Positions 20,965-29,416 of a DNA stretch of 62,159 nt are shown here, in pieces. Each line of letters begins with the position of its first letter. The first letter of the stretch is position 1. The DNA is from an uncultured Acidimicrobiales bacterium. GTDB lineage: Bacteria; Actinomycetota; Acidimicrobiia; Acidimicrobiales; SZUA-35. The DNA is taken from the NCBI GenBank assembly GCA_938009905.1, contig CALLGK010000021.1, forward strand, positions 1 to 62,159, written 5' to 3'. Position numbers and translations under genes: made by a program. The notes below the pieces were generated by a model. That model was given only the letters and a program-made list of their open reading frames with translations, had not been told where the DNA came from and did no database searches.

Positions 20965-21014
20965 AGATAAGTATTGCTTAACTACATGAGAACCGGACGC
21001 GTACTTGCTTATCT
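20965..21014. promoter_or_regulatory. candidate operator between divergent LysR gene and inositol-phosphate synthase gene
   Basis: Inverted repeat AGATAAG (20965-20971) / CTTATCT (21008-21014) and direct TTGCTTA at 20974 and 21005. Confidence 0.5.
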
Positions 21015-21021
21015 TTGAGTC

Positions 21022-22338
21022 ATGAGCTCTTCTGCACCTGACGCACTCGACATCAAGCCCGCCTCCGGCAAGCTGGGCGTGTTGACCCCCGGGATGGGAG
21101 CCGTGGCGTCCACGTTCATCGCTGGTGTCTTGCAAGCACGAGCAGAAGGAACACCGCCGCTGGGGTCGGTCAGCCAGATGGCCCACATCCGCCTCGGCAA
21201 GAAGGAAGACAACCGCGCCCCGCTCATCAAGGACTTCGCGCCGCTTGCGACCCTCGACGACATCGTGTTTGGAGGCTGGGACCCCATCTCGGCCAACGCG
21301 CTCGAAGCAGCCCGTACGTGCGGCGTGCTCGAAGAGAAGGACCTTGCCCCGATCTCCTCAGAGATGGAAGGCATCGTGGCGATGGAGGCGGTGTTCGACC
21401 AGAAGTGGGTGAGCCGTCTTGAGGGAACCCGCGTCAAGAAGATCGACAACAAGTGGGACCAGGCCATGGCGCTCATGGCCGACATCGAGAACTTCCGCAC
21501 CGAAAACGGCTGCGACCGCCTCGTGATGGTGTGGTGCGGATCAACTGAGGCCTTCCAAGAGCCGTCCGCTGTGCACGAGACCGTTGCTGCATTCGAACAA
21601 GGTCTCAAAGACAACGACGACAACATCTCGCCGAGCCAGATCTACGTGTATGCGGCGTTGCAGTCTGACGTGCCGTTCGCCAACGGTGCGCCGAACCTGT
21701 CGACCGACCTTCCCTGCATGATCGAACTGTCTGAGACTCGCGGCGTGCCGATTGCCGGCAAGGACTTCAAGACGGGCCAGACCCTCATGAAGACCCTGAT
21801 CGCTCCTGGCCTCAAGGCCCGCATGCTTGGGCTCCGTGGTTGGTACTCAACCAACATCCTCGGCAATCGCGACGGTGAGGTGCTTGACGCCCCCGAGAAC
21901 TTCAAGACCAAGGAAGAATCCAAGCTCGGCGTGCTGCACACGATCCTGCAGCCAGATACCTATCCAGACCTCTACGGCAACGTCGACCACGTCGTGCGGA
22001 TCAACTACTACCCGCCTCGTGGTGACAACAAAGAGGGTTGGGATGCCATCGATATCTTCGGCTGGATGGGGTACCCCATGCAGATCAAGATCGACTTCCT
22101 GTGTCGTGACTCGATCCTGGCTGCGCCGATCGTGCTCGACCTTGCGCTGTTCATGGACCTGGCCCACCGCGCCGGCCAGTCGGGCGTGCAGGAATGGCTG
22201 AGCTTCTATCTGAAGGCGCCACAGGCACGGGGCGAAGCAGATCCAGAGCAAGACCTCTTCATTCAGCAGACAAAGCTGAAAAACACGCTGCGTGAGTGGA
22301 TGGGCGAGTCACCGGTCACCCACAGCGAGGCGGGCTGA
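21022..22338 (+). CDS. ino1: myo-inositol-1-phosphate synthase
   Basis: LGVLTPGMGAVASTFIAGVL Rossmann motif, GGWDPIS, KTGQTLMKTLIAPGLKARMLGLRGWYSTNILGNRDG. Confidence 0.93.
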   Translation: MSSSAPDALDIKPASGKLGVLTPGMGAVASTFIAGVLQARAEGTPPLGSVSQMAHIRLGKKEDNRAPLIKDFAPLATLDDIVFGGWDPISANALEAARTCGVLEEKDLAPISSEMEGIVAMEAVFDQKWVSRLEGTRVKKIDNKWDQAMALMADIENFRTENGCDRLVMVWCGSTEAFQEPSAVHETVAAFEQGLKDNDDNISPSQIYVYAALQSDVPFANGAPNLSTDLPCMIELSETRGVPIAGKDFKTGQTLMKTLIAPGLKARMLGLRGWYSTNILGNRDGEVLDAPENFKTKEESKLGVLHTILQPDTYPDLYGNVDHVVRINYYPPRGDNKEGWDAIDIFGWMGYPMQIKIDFLCRDSILAAPIVLDLALFMDLAHRAGQSGVQEWLSFYLKAPQARGEADPEQDLFIQQTKLKNTLREWMGESPVTHSEAG

Positions 22339-22364
22339 CCCGAAGGGTCTGCCCGGCGAGCGAG

Positions 22365-22403
22365 CGCCAATGCGGAGCATTGGTGAGCAGCCCGGAGGGC
22401 TGC
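22365..22403. repeat. two adjacent GGA-triloop hairpins
   Basis: CGCCAATGC-GGA-GCATTGGTG (22365-22385) and GCAGCCC-GGA-GGGCTGC (22387-22403). Confidence 0.85.
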
Positions 22404-22555
22404 CCGAGGCCGGATAGCGCCGGCTAGGTCGTCTCACCCAACGACGTTACCGGGGGACGGTTTCCCAGGTCAGACCCGCGACTCAACGTCGACCTTCGGC
22501 GTCTGACCACTACAAGCGTGACAACTCGCGCTTGAAACAAGGGGAAAGGTTCACC

Positions 22556-23290
22556 ATGAATCCCAAAGCACTTGGTGCCGAATTCATCGGCACGTTCTGG
22601 CTCGTTCTCGGAGGGTGCGGCGCTGCCGTACTCGCTGCAGACTTTGGAACCGGCGGCAACGGCACAAGCCTCGGCCTCGGGTTCCTTGGCGTCAGCTTGG
22701 CGTTCGGTCTCACCGTCGTCACCGGCGCATATGCACTCGGCCCGATCTCGGGCGGACACTTCAACCCGGCCGTCACACTCGGCCTCGTGGCTGGCGGACG
22801 CTTCGAAGCGGCCAAGGCCGTTGGTTACATCGTCGCCCAGGTGCTCGGCGGTCTCGCTGCAGCGGCTGTGCTCTACGCCATTGCTTCCGGCAAGGCCGGT
22901 TGGGAAATCGGCGAAGGCGCCGGTGCCTTTGCGTCCAACGGCTACGGCGACTTCTCACCCGGTGGCTACTCGCTTGCTTCTGCCTTCCTGACCGAGGTCG
23001 TCATGACCGCCATGTTCCTCATCATCATCCTTGGGGCAACCGCCAAGAAGGCATCGCCCGCCATGGGTGGCCTGGCCATTGGCTTGGGTCTCGTTCTGAT
23101 CCACCTCATCTCGATTCCGGTGACGAACACCTCGGTCAACCCTGCTCGATCAACAAGCCAGGCGATCTTCGCCGGTACAGATCAGATCGGTCAGCTGTGG
23201 CTGTTCTGGGTGGCTCCGATCGTCGGTGGCATCATCGGTGCGCTCATCTACCGCGGTGTGCTGGGCGACAACGAAGACGTCGTCGTCTGA
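22556..23290 (+). CDS. aqpZ: aquaporin (MIP family, AqpZ-like)
   Basis: [25 protein letters not shown], both NPA motifs ([15 protein letters not shown]); RBS GGGGAAAGG upstream. Confidence 0.95.
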   Translation: MNPKALGAEFIGTFWLVLGGCGAAVLAADFGTGGNGTSLGLGFLGVSLAFGLTVVTGAYALGPISGGHFNPAVTLGLVAGGRFEAAKAVGYIVAQVLGGLAAAAVLYAIASGKAGWEIGEGAGAFASNGYGDFSPGGYSLASAFLTEVVMTAMFLIIILGATAKKASPAMGGLAIGLGLVLIHLISIPVTNTSVNPARSTSQAIFAGTDQIGQLWLFWVAPIVGGIIGALIYRGVLGDNEDVVV

Positions 23291-23372
23291 GCTGTCGTTT
23301 GACACTCCATTGCAAATTGCTCGGCCGGTCAGCCCTCTGAGTCGCCCCCTCTGACCGAAGCCGAGATCGTGT

Positions 23373-24167
23373 TTGGTGCATCCATGGGTTTGTGACTACC
23401 GTCACAAGCTCATGGATGTTCCCGTTTTCTCGGAGGTTGACAAGGCCACCAGCCCCCGTACATGGCTTCTCGTTCCAAGCTTTTTGCTTGGGCCAGAGAC
23501 CTGGCGTGATGTGGGCAAGGTGCTTGAGATGCTCAAGCAATCCTGCGTGATACCGCATCCTTCCCCTACGACGCCTCGCCACGATGATCACATCGCTCCA
23601 TGGCTTGTCGAAGTCCTCGATGCGGTGCCAGAACCAGACCCTGATCGTCCGATCGTTGCGGTGGGGCATTCGGCCAGCTGTCCTCGGATGCCACTCGTGG
23701 TCGACGCACTGCTCGAGGTCGGCCATCAAGTTGAAACCATGATTTTGGTGAACGGGCGATTCCCTGAAGACCAAGTGGTGCCAACCGATCGCGACTTCCC
23801 GCTGCGTGACACCCTCGATCAGCTCGTTCGCCCAGACGACTATCTGCCACCTTGGCATCGCTGGTGGGGCCCAATGGTCGAAGACATGCTGCCAGACGAC
23901 GAGGCCCGCAGCCGGGTGCTGTGCGAGGCCCGTCCTGTGCCGCGAGCAATCTTTGAGCAACCCATTCCGGCCCCGAAACTGCCGTCCGAGGTCGGCGTCG
24001 GGTTTCTCGCGATGGGCGAGATGTATCAGCCGTCCTACGACGAAGCTCGCAGCCAAGGTTGGGCGATCGCTCAGATCGACGGCGAGCACTTGCACATGGT
24101 CGTCGACCCTGTGTTGGTCGCCGGCACCCTGATGTCGCTCGTCAGTCAGGCCAGACGAAAAACCTGA
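23373..24167 (+). CDS. alpha/beta-hydrolase-like protein (exact start uncertain)
   Basis: WLLVPSFLLGPETW..., GHSA nucleophile-elbow-like, C-terminal GEHLHMVVDP. Confidence 0.6.
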   Translation: MVHPWVCDYRHKLMDVPVFSEVDKATSPRTWLLVPSFLLGPETWRDVGKVLEMLKQSCVIPHPSPTTPRHDDHIAPWLVEVLDAVPEPDPDRPIVAVGHSASCPRMPLVVDALLEVGHQVETMILVNGRFPEDQVVPTDRDFPLRDTLDQLVRPDDYLPPWHRWWGPMVEDMLPDDEARSRVLCEARPVPRAIFEQPIPAPKLPSEVGVGFLAMGEMYQPSYDEARSQGWAIAQIDGEHLHMVVDPVLVAGTLMSLVSQARRKT

Positions 24168-24206
24168 GCCGTCCAAACGCTGCCGCTCCTTCCCTACGCT
24201 GACCCC

Positions 24207-24986
24207 GTGGCAGCAGAACGATTCCCCGATGCAGTGCGCGACGCACTCGCTGCCGACGTTGCGTCTGGCGACGAACTAACCGTTCAACAACTCGACAACG
24301 GCCGGGGTCAGCAGTGGATGCTCGACACCCACTGCATTTCGCTGGCGTCTGCCGATGACGAACGACTCGACGGACGAGCGTCTCGCTTGCGATGGCTCGA
24401 CGGTCGGTTTGCTGCTCCACGGCTGTTGCTCGACCACACAGACGAGCAGGGCCGCTGGCTCGTCACCTCGCGTCTCGCCGGTGAACCCGCTGACCGGTTT
24501 GAAGCGCTCGGCGACATCCAAGGTTTGGTTGAGCTGCTCGGTCGATCGCTGCGGGCCCTCCATGATCTCGATACAGACGGCTTCCCGTTTGCAGCCGGCT
24601 GGGAGGCGGTTCGCGCCGACGTGGAACGTCGACGCGACCGAGGCGACATCGACCCAACGACGCTGCCTGAGCCCTACTGCCGCTACGACGCCGATCGGCT
24701 CGTTGAGCTCTGGAGCGAAGGTCGGCCAACCGCATCGGAAGACCTCGTGGTCTGCCACGGTGCGCCCACGATGACGAACTTCATCGTCGATGGGCCGAAC
24801 CTGTCTGGGCTTGCCAACGTCGACGATCTCAGGCTTGCTGATCGGCATCTCGATTTGGCGGTGATTCATCGCAGTCTGCACGAGACGCTTGGTGGTGAGT
24901 CACCGTTGATCTTCTTTGACGCCTACGGGCTCGACCCTGGCCTGGTACAGCTCGATCATTACGTGCTCGCCGACATGTTGCGATGA
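24207..24986 (+). CDS. aminoglycoside phosphotransferase-fold protein, catalytic residues substituted
   Basis: VCHGAPTMTNFIVDGPNLSGLANVDDLRLADRHLDLAVIHRSL aligns to the APH loop HGDxxxxN...GFIDxGRxGxADRxxDLA. Confidence 0.8.
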   Translation: MAAERFPDAVRDALAADVASGDELTVQQLDNGRGQQWMLDTHCISLASADDERLDGRASRLRWLDGRFAAPRLLLDHTDEQGRWLVTSRLAGEPADRFEALGDIQGLVELLGRSLRALHDLDTDGFPFAAGWEAVRADVERRRDRGDIDPTTLPEPYCRYDADRLVELWSEGRPTASEDLVVCHGAPTMTNFIVDGPNLSGLANVDDLRLADRHLDLAVIHRSLHETLGGESPLIFFDAYGLDPGLVQLDHYVLADMLR

Positions 24987-25927
24987 CGGCACAACACTTC
25001 GAAACACCGCTCGTCGTGATCGGGCCAACGGCGTCCGGCAAGTCGGCGCTCGCGCTTGCTGTCGCTCAGCAAACCAACGCCGAGATCGTTTCGGCCGATG
25101 CGATGGCGGTCTACCGGGGCATGGACATCGGTACGGCCAAGCCGTCAATCGAAGAACGCCGCTTGGTGCCTCATCACCTCGTCGACGTCGCTGAGCCAGC
25201 TGACGACTTCACGGTCTCGCTGTTCAAAGAGCTGGTCGATGAAGCCTTGGCTGACATCGCTGCTCGAGGTCGGCCCGCGGTTCTTGTTGGCGGCACGGGC
25301 CTCTACGTGCGCGCCATCATCGATGACTTGACCTTGCCAGGGCAGTTTCCCGAGGCCGCGGCCGAGATCGAGAAAGAACCAGACACCCACGCTCTGTGGC
25401 GACGACTTGAAGGACTCGACCCCGCGGCCGCAACGAAGATGGAGCCCACGAATCGTCGTCGCATCGTCCGTGCCCTGGAAGTGTGTGTTGGGTCTGGCAA
25501 GCCGTTCTCGTCGTTCGGGCCGGGCCTCGAGGCCTACCCAACGGTGCCGTTCGTGCAGGTAGGTATCGAGATCGACCGCACGGTGATGGACGAGCGCATC
25601 AATGCTCGGTACGACGCGCAGATGGTGGCTGGTTTTCTCGACGAGGTTCGGCAGGTGAACGCCCATCCGGTCGGGCGCACGGCGTCGCAGGCGTTGGGAT
25701 ACCGGGAGCTGATGGCCCACCTGGCCGGTGAGGTCGACCTGGCAACCGCGCTCGATGAGGCGAAAACCAGAACCCGCCGATTCGCCCGCCGGCAACAGCG
25801 CTGGTTTCGGCGTGACCCTCGCATCACCTGGTTTCCAAACGATGCGGACGATCTGGTCGAGCAGGTCGTTGATCATTGGAAAAACGGGGGGACTGTGGCT
25901 CAAGAGGTGCGAGACTCGTCATCTTGA
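24983..25927 (+). CDS. miaA: tRNA dimethylallyltransferase
   Basis: VIGPTASGKSALALAVA P-loop, SADAMAVYRGMDIGTAKP, YREL; 4-bp overlap with upstream gene. Confidence 0.97.
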   Translation: MTAQHFETPLVVIGPTASGKSALALAVAQQTNAEIVSADAMAVYRGMDIGTAKPSIEERRLVPHHLVDVAEPADDFTVSLFKELVDEALADIAARGRPAVLVGGTGLYVRAIIDDLTLPGQFPEAAAEIEKEPDTHALWRRLEGLDPAAATKMEPTNRRRIVRALEVCVGSGKPFSSFGPGLEAYPTVPFVQVGIEIDRTVMDERINARYDAQMVAGFLDEVRQVNAHPVGRTASQALGYRELMAHLAGEVDLATALDEAKTRTRRFARRQQRWFRRDPRITWFPNDADDLVEQVVDHWKNGGTVAQEVRDSSS

Positions 25928-26730
25928 TCTCTCTCACCAAGCACCACGGGCTGGGCAACGACTTTCTGATTGCGATCGACCCGCCACGTCCGCTGACGGC
26001 CGACGACGCCATCGCCTGGTGCGATCGTCGTCGTGGCATGGGCGCCGACGGCCTCATCGAAGTCACATCGAACAACGACAACGATGACGCCGCACAGTTG
26101 TGGTCCATGACGTTGTTCAACGCCGACGGATCGAAGGCGGAAATCTCCGGCAACGGCATCCGCTGTGTCGGTCAGGCCATTGCTGATTCGCTCGGGGTCG
26201 CTGGCGAACACAGCGCGTTGATTCGAACCGACGCGGGGCTCCGCACGGTCCACGTGCGGGCGAGCGACGGAGGAACCACTCGCCAAGTGCGGGTCGACAT
26301 GGGCTCGGCCGGCGAAGGCCCAGCGCACTCTGACGCCTGGGCCACGCTCGGTGTGTGGGTCGACAATCAAGCCGGTCTCGATCTCGGCAACCCACACCTC
26401 GTTGCGCTTGTCGACGATCCGATGGCCATCGACATGGGCCGAATCGGGCCGGTGGTTGAAGCCGACTATCCCGACGGCCTCAATGTTCACGTGGTTCGGG
26501 TCGACAATCCGAGCACCGTGACGATGAACATTTGGGAACGAGGAGTCGGACTGACCGAGGCCTGTGGATCGGGTGCATGCGCAGCCGCTGCCGCCACGCA
26601 CAGCTGGGGCCTGACCGAATCGATTGTGAAGGTCAACATGCCTGGCGGCTCTGCCGAAGTCGAGGTTGGCGACACGATCTTTCTCACCGGCCCGGCGACG
26701 CTCGTCGGCGAGGTGGTCATTCGTGGGTGA
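25924..26730 (+). CDS. dapF: diaminopimelate epimerase
   Basis: KHHGLGNDFL, DGSKAEISGNGIRC, ERGVGLTEACGSGACA; probable TTG start overlapping the miaA stop. Confidence 0.95.
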   Translation: MISLTKHHGLGNDFLIAIDPPRPLTADDAIAWCDRRRGMGADGLIEVTSNNDNDDAAQLWSMTLFNADGSKAEISGNGIRCVGQAIADSLGVAGEHSALIRTDAGLRTVHVRASDGGTTRQVRVDMGSAGEGPAHSDAWATLGVWVDNQAGLDLGNPHLVALVDDPMAIDMGRIGPVVEADYPDGLNVHVVRVDNPSTVTMNIWERGVGLTEACGSGACAAAAATHSWGLTESIVKVNMPGGSAEVEVGDTIFLTGPATLVGEVVIRG

Positions 26731-28150
26731 ACGGCTCGACCTGTGGACCGACCCAGAGGAACTCGACCCCGAAAACGGCAAGAGCGCCGCAGCGACGGAA
26801 GAAGAAGACTCCCACCGCGGTGCGTTTGGCGAGTTCGGTGGCCGCGACGCCTTTGATGGCGAGGCCGGCTTTCTTGACCGGAGCTTCCGGGAACGCATCG
26901 TTCTTGTTGGCATGACACGCGACGGCAACACCGAAGCAGCCACCCAAGCCTCGCTTGACGAACTCGAACTGCTCGTAGACACCGCCGGTGCCGACTCGCT
27001 CATTCGCATCACCCAAAGGCGTGATCGCCCCGACCCGGCCACATTTGTTGGCAAGGGCAAGGTCGATGAGATTCTGCGAGCGGCGAAAGCCATCGACGCC
27101 GACACCGTGGTGTTCGACGACGAACTCACCCCGGCCCAGCAGTTCAACCTCGAGCGGTTGCTCGGGCGCACCGCACTCGACCGCACCGCCGTCATTCTCG
27201 ACATCTTCGCTCAGCACGCCACCTCAACCGAGGGTAAGACTCAGGTCGAGCTGGCTCAGCTTCGCTACAACCTGCCCCGTCTGCGCGGCAAGAAGAACTT
27301 CAGCCAGCAGGGCGGTGGTATCGGTACTCGAGGCCCTGGTGAAACCCAGCTCGAAGTTGACCGACGCCGTCTCGTCCGCCGGATGCACAAGCTCGAGCAC
27401 GAGCTCAAAGGCATCTCGGCTCGGCGTTCAAACCAACGCAAGGCCCGTCACCGGTCGCCGTACAAGACCGTGTCGATCGTGGGCTACACAAACGCCGGCA
27501 AGTCGACGCTGCTTCGAGCGATGACCGGCGCCGAGGTGTTGGTCGAGGATCGCCTCTTCGCCACGCTCGACCCGACAACCCGCAAGTTCCAGCTTCCCGG
27601 CGGCGAGCAGATTCTGCTCACCGACACCGTCGGCTTCGTGAAGAAGTTGCCCCATCAGCTGGTTGAGGCGTTCAAGTCGACGCTCGAGGTTGCCGCCGCG
27701 GCCGATCTGTTGATCCACGTGGTCGATGGAGCTGGGCATGATCCGGATGCTCACGTGATGGCCGTTCGCGAGGTGCTTCGCGAGATCGGTGCAGACGAAG
27801 TTCCCGAGCTCATTGTGTTCAACAAGGCCGACCTGCCTGGGCCGGAAGGCGATCCCAATCCCGTGCCTCGGCTGGTAAAGCTCAATCCCGGTTCGGTTGG
27901 TGTGTCTGCTCATACCGGCGCAGGCATCGACGACTTGCAGCAGGCCATCACCGACGCCCTCCATGAGTTGTCGAGCCCCTACGAGCTCTTCGTGCCCTGG
28001 GCCCGAGGCGATGCGTTGGCCGCCGTACATCGCGAGGGCGACGTGACCGAGGAGCACCCGGGTGACGACGGAATGAAGCTCATTGCTCGTCTCGAGGATG
28101 CGTCGGCCAAACGCCTCTCTGAGTTCATCGTGGCCCGCATTCAGACCTGA
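26723..28150 (+). CDS. hflX: GTPase HflX
   Basis: Conserved N-domain, IGTRGPGETQLEVDRR, G1 GYTNAGKSTLL, G3 DTVGF; GTG start 26723 overlapping the dapF stop. Confidence 0.95.
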   Translation: MGERLDLWTDPEELDPENGKSAAATEEEDSHRGAFGEFGGRDAFDGEAGFLDRSFRERIVLVGMTRDGNTEAATQASLDELELLVDTAGADSLIRITQRRDRPDPATFVGKGKVDEILRAAKAIDADTVVFDDELTPAQQFNLERLLGRTALDRTAVILDIFAQHATSTEGKTQVELAQLRYNLPRLRGKKNFSQQGGGIGTRGPGETQLEVDRRRLVRRMHKLEHELKGISARRSNQRKARHRSPYKTVSIVGYTNAGKSTLLRAMTGAEVLVEDRLFATLDPTTRKFQLPGGEQILLTDTVGFVKKLPHQLVEAFKSTLEVAAAADLLIHVVDGAGHDPDAHVMAVREVLREIGADEVPELIVFNKADLPGPEGDPNPVPRLVKLNPGSVGVSAHTGAGIDDLQQAITDALHELSSPYELFVPWARGDALAAVHREGDVTEEHPGDDGMKLIARLEDASAKRLSEFIVARIQT

Positions 28151-28197
28151 TTCGCCGTTTGTTCTGACCGGGCACTTGTTCTGCCACACTGTCGGGC

Positions 28198-29373
28198 GTG
28201 TCAACTGAGCTTCCAGCCCCATACGTTCCGCCGCCCTACCCCTACGACCGGCTGATACCGATGCGCGAGCTGGCTGCGTCGCACGATGGCGGCGCCGTTG
28301 ATCTCTCGATCGGTTCGCCATCAGACCCGCCACCGGCTTCAATCATTCGGGCCCTGAGCGAATCGAACGCTGAGCGGGGCTATCCGCCATCGATCGGCAC
28401 CCCTGAGTTTCGTGAGGCGGCAGCTACCTGGCTCAACTCGGTGGCCGGAACGTCCATCGAAGCGGCAGATGTGGCTGCCACGGTTGGATCAAAAGAAGTT
28501 GTGGCTGGCATGCCTCACTGGTTGAAGCTGCGCCGCCCAGACCTCGACACAATTCTGTTTCCCGCCATCAGTTATCCCAGCTACGAGATGGGTGCCGACC
28601 TCGCCAACTGCCGGGCCGTACCCGTGCCGGTCGACGACCAGTGGCGAATCAACCTCGATGCCATCGACCCGGCGGACGCCGCCCGAGCACTCTGCTTGTG
28701 GGTGAACACGCCAGGCAATCCGGCCGGTGGTATTGACGACCTGGAAGCAGCTGCGGCGTGGGGTCGGGCCAACGGCGTTCCGGTGCTGTCAGACGAGTGC
28801 TACATCGAGTTCACGTGGCAAGGAAAGCCGCGCTCGATCCTCGAACACGGCAACGACGGGGTGCTTGCGGTCCATTCACTCTCGAAGCGTTCGAACCTTG
28901 CCGGAGCCCGAGCCGGGTTCTTCGCTGGCGACGCCGACCTCGTCTACTACCTGAGCGAGGTGCGAAAGCACAGCGGCATGATCCCGGCTGGTCCGGTGCA
29001 GTCAGCTTCCGTTGTGGCCTTCCAGGACCAGACGCATGTCGATGATCAGCGAGAGCTCTACCGGCGGCGGCTCACCCGCATGATCGACATTCTCGCCAAC
29101 ATCGGTGTGGAGGCTCCCATGCCAGGTGGTGGCTTCTATCTCTGGGCACCCGCGCCAGACGGTGATGCTTGGGCCCTCACCGAGCGCCTCGCCCGCGATG
29201 GCGGCGCCGTCGTGAGCCCCGGTGAGTTCTACGGAGTTCAAGGTGCAGGACATGTCCGCATCGCGGTGGTTCAGTCAGACGCCGCGCTTGATCTCGTGGC
29301 CGAACGTCTAGCTGCTACGCAGCGGAGCAGTGTCAGAGGGTTGCGTAGCGGAGCGGAGCAGCGGCTTGCTTGA
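28198..29373 (+). CDS. dapC: succinyldiaminopimelate transaminase (actinobacterial DapC type)
   Basis: PYPYDRLIPMRELAAS...VDLSIGSPSDPPP, PLP Lys motif SLSKRSNLAGARAGF. Confidence 0.88.
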   Translation: MSTELPAPYVPPPYPYDRLIPMRELAASHDGGAVDLSIGSPSDPPPASIIRALSESNAERGYPPSIGTPEFREAAATWLNSVAGTSIEAADVAATVGSKEVVAGMPHWLKLRRPDLDTILFPAISYPSYEMGADLANCRAVPVPVDDQWRINLDAIDPADAARALCLWVNTPGNPAGGIDDLEAAAAWGRANGVPVLSDECYIEFTWQGKPRSILEHGNDGVLAVHSLSKRSNLAGARAGFFAGDADLVYYLSEVRKHSGMIPAGPVQSASVVAFQDQTHVDDQRELYRRRLTRMIDILANIGVEAPMPGGGFYLWAPAPDGDAWALTERLARDGGAVVSPGEFYGVQGAGHVRIAVVQSDAALDLVAERLAATQRSSVRGLRSGAEQRLA

Positions 29374-29392
29374 GACCCGGATGGGCGAAGCC

Positions 29393-29411
29393 TGACCTGC
29401 GGAGCAGGTCA
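29393..29411. repeat. GGA-triloop hairpin
   Basis: TGACCTGC-GGA-GCAGGTCA, 8-bp perfect stem, between convergent genes. Confidence 0.85.
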
Positions 29412-29416
29412 CAGTG

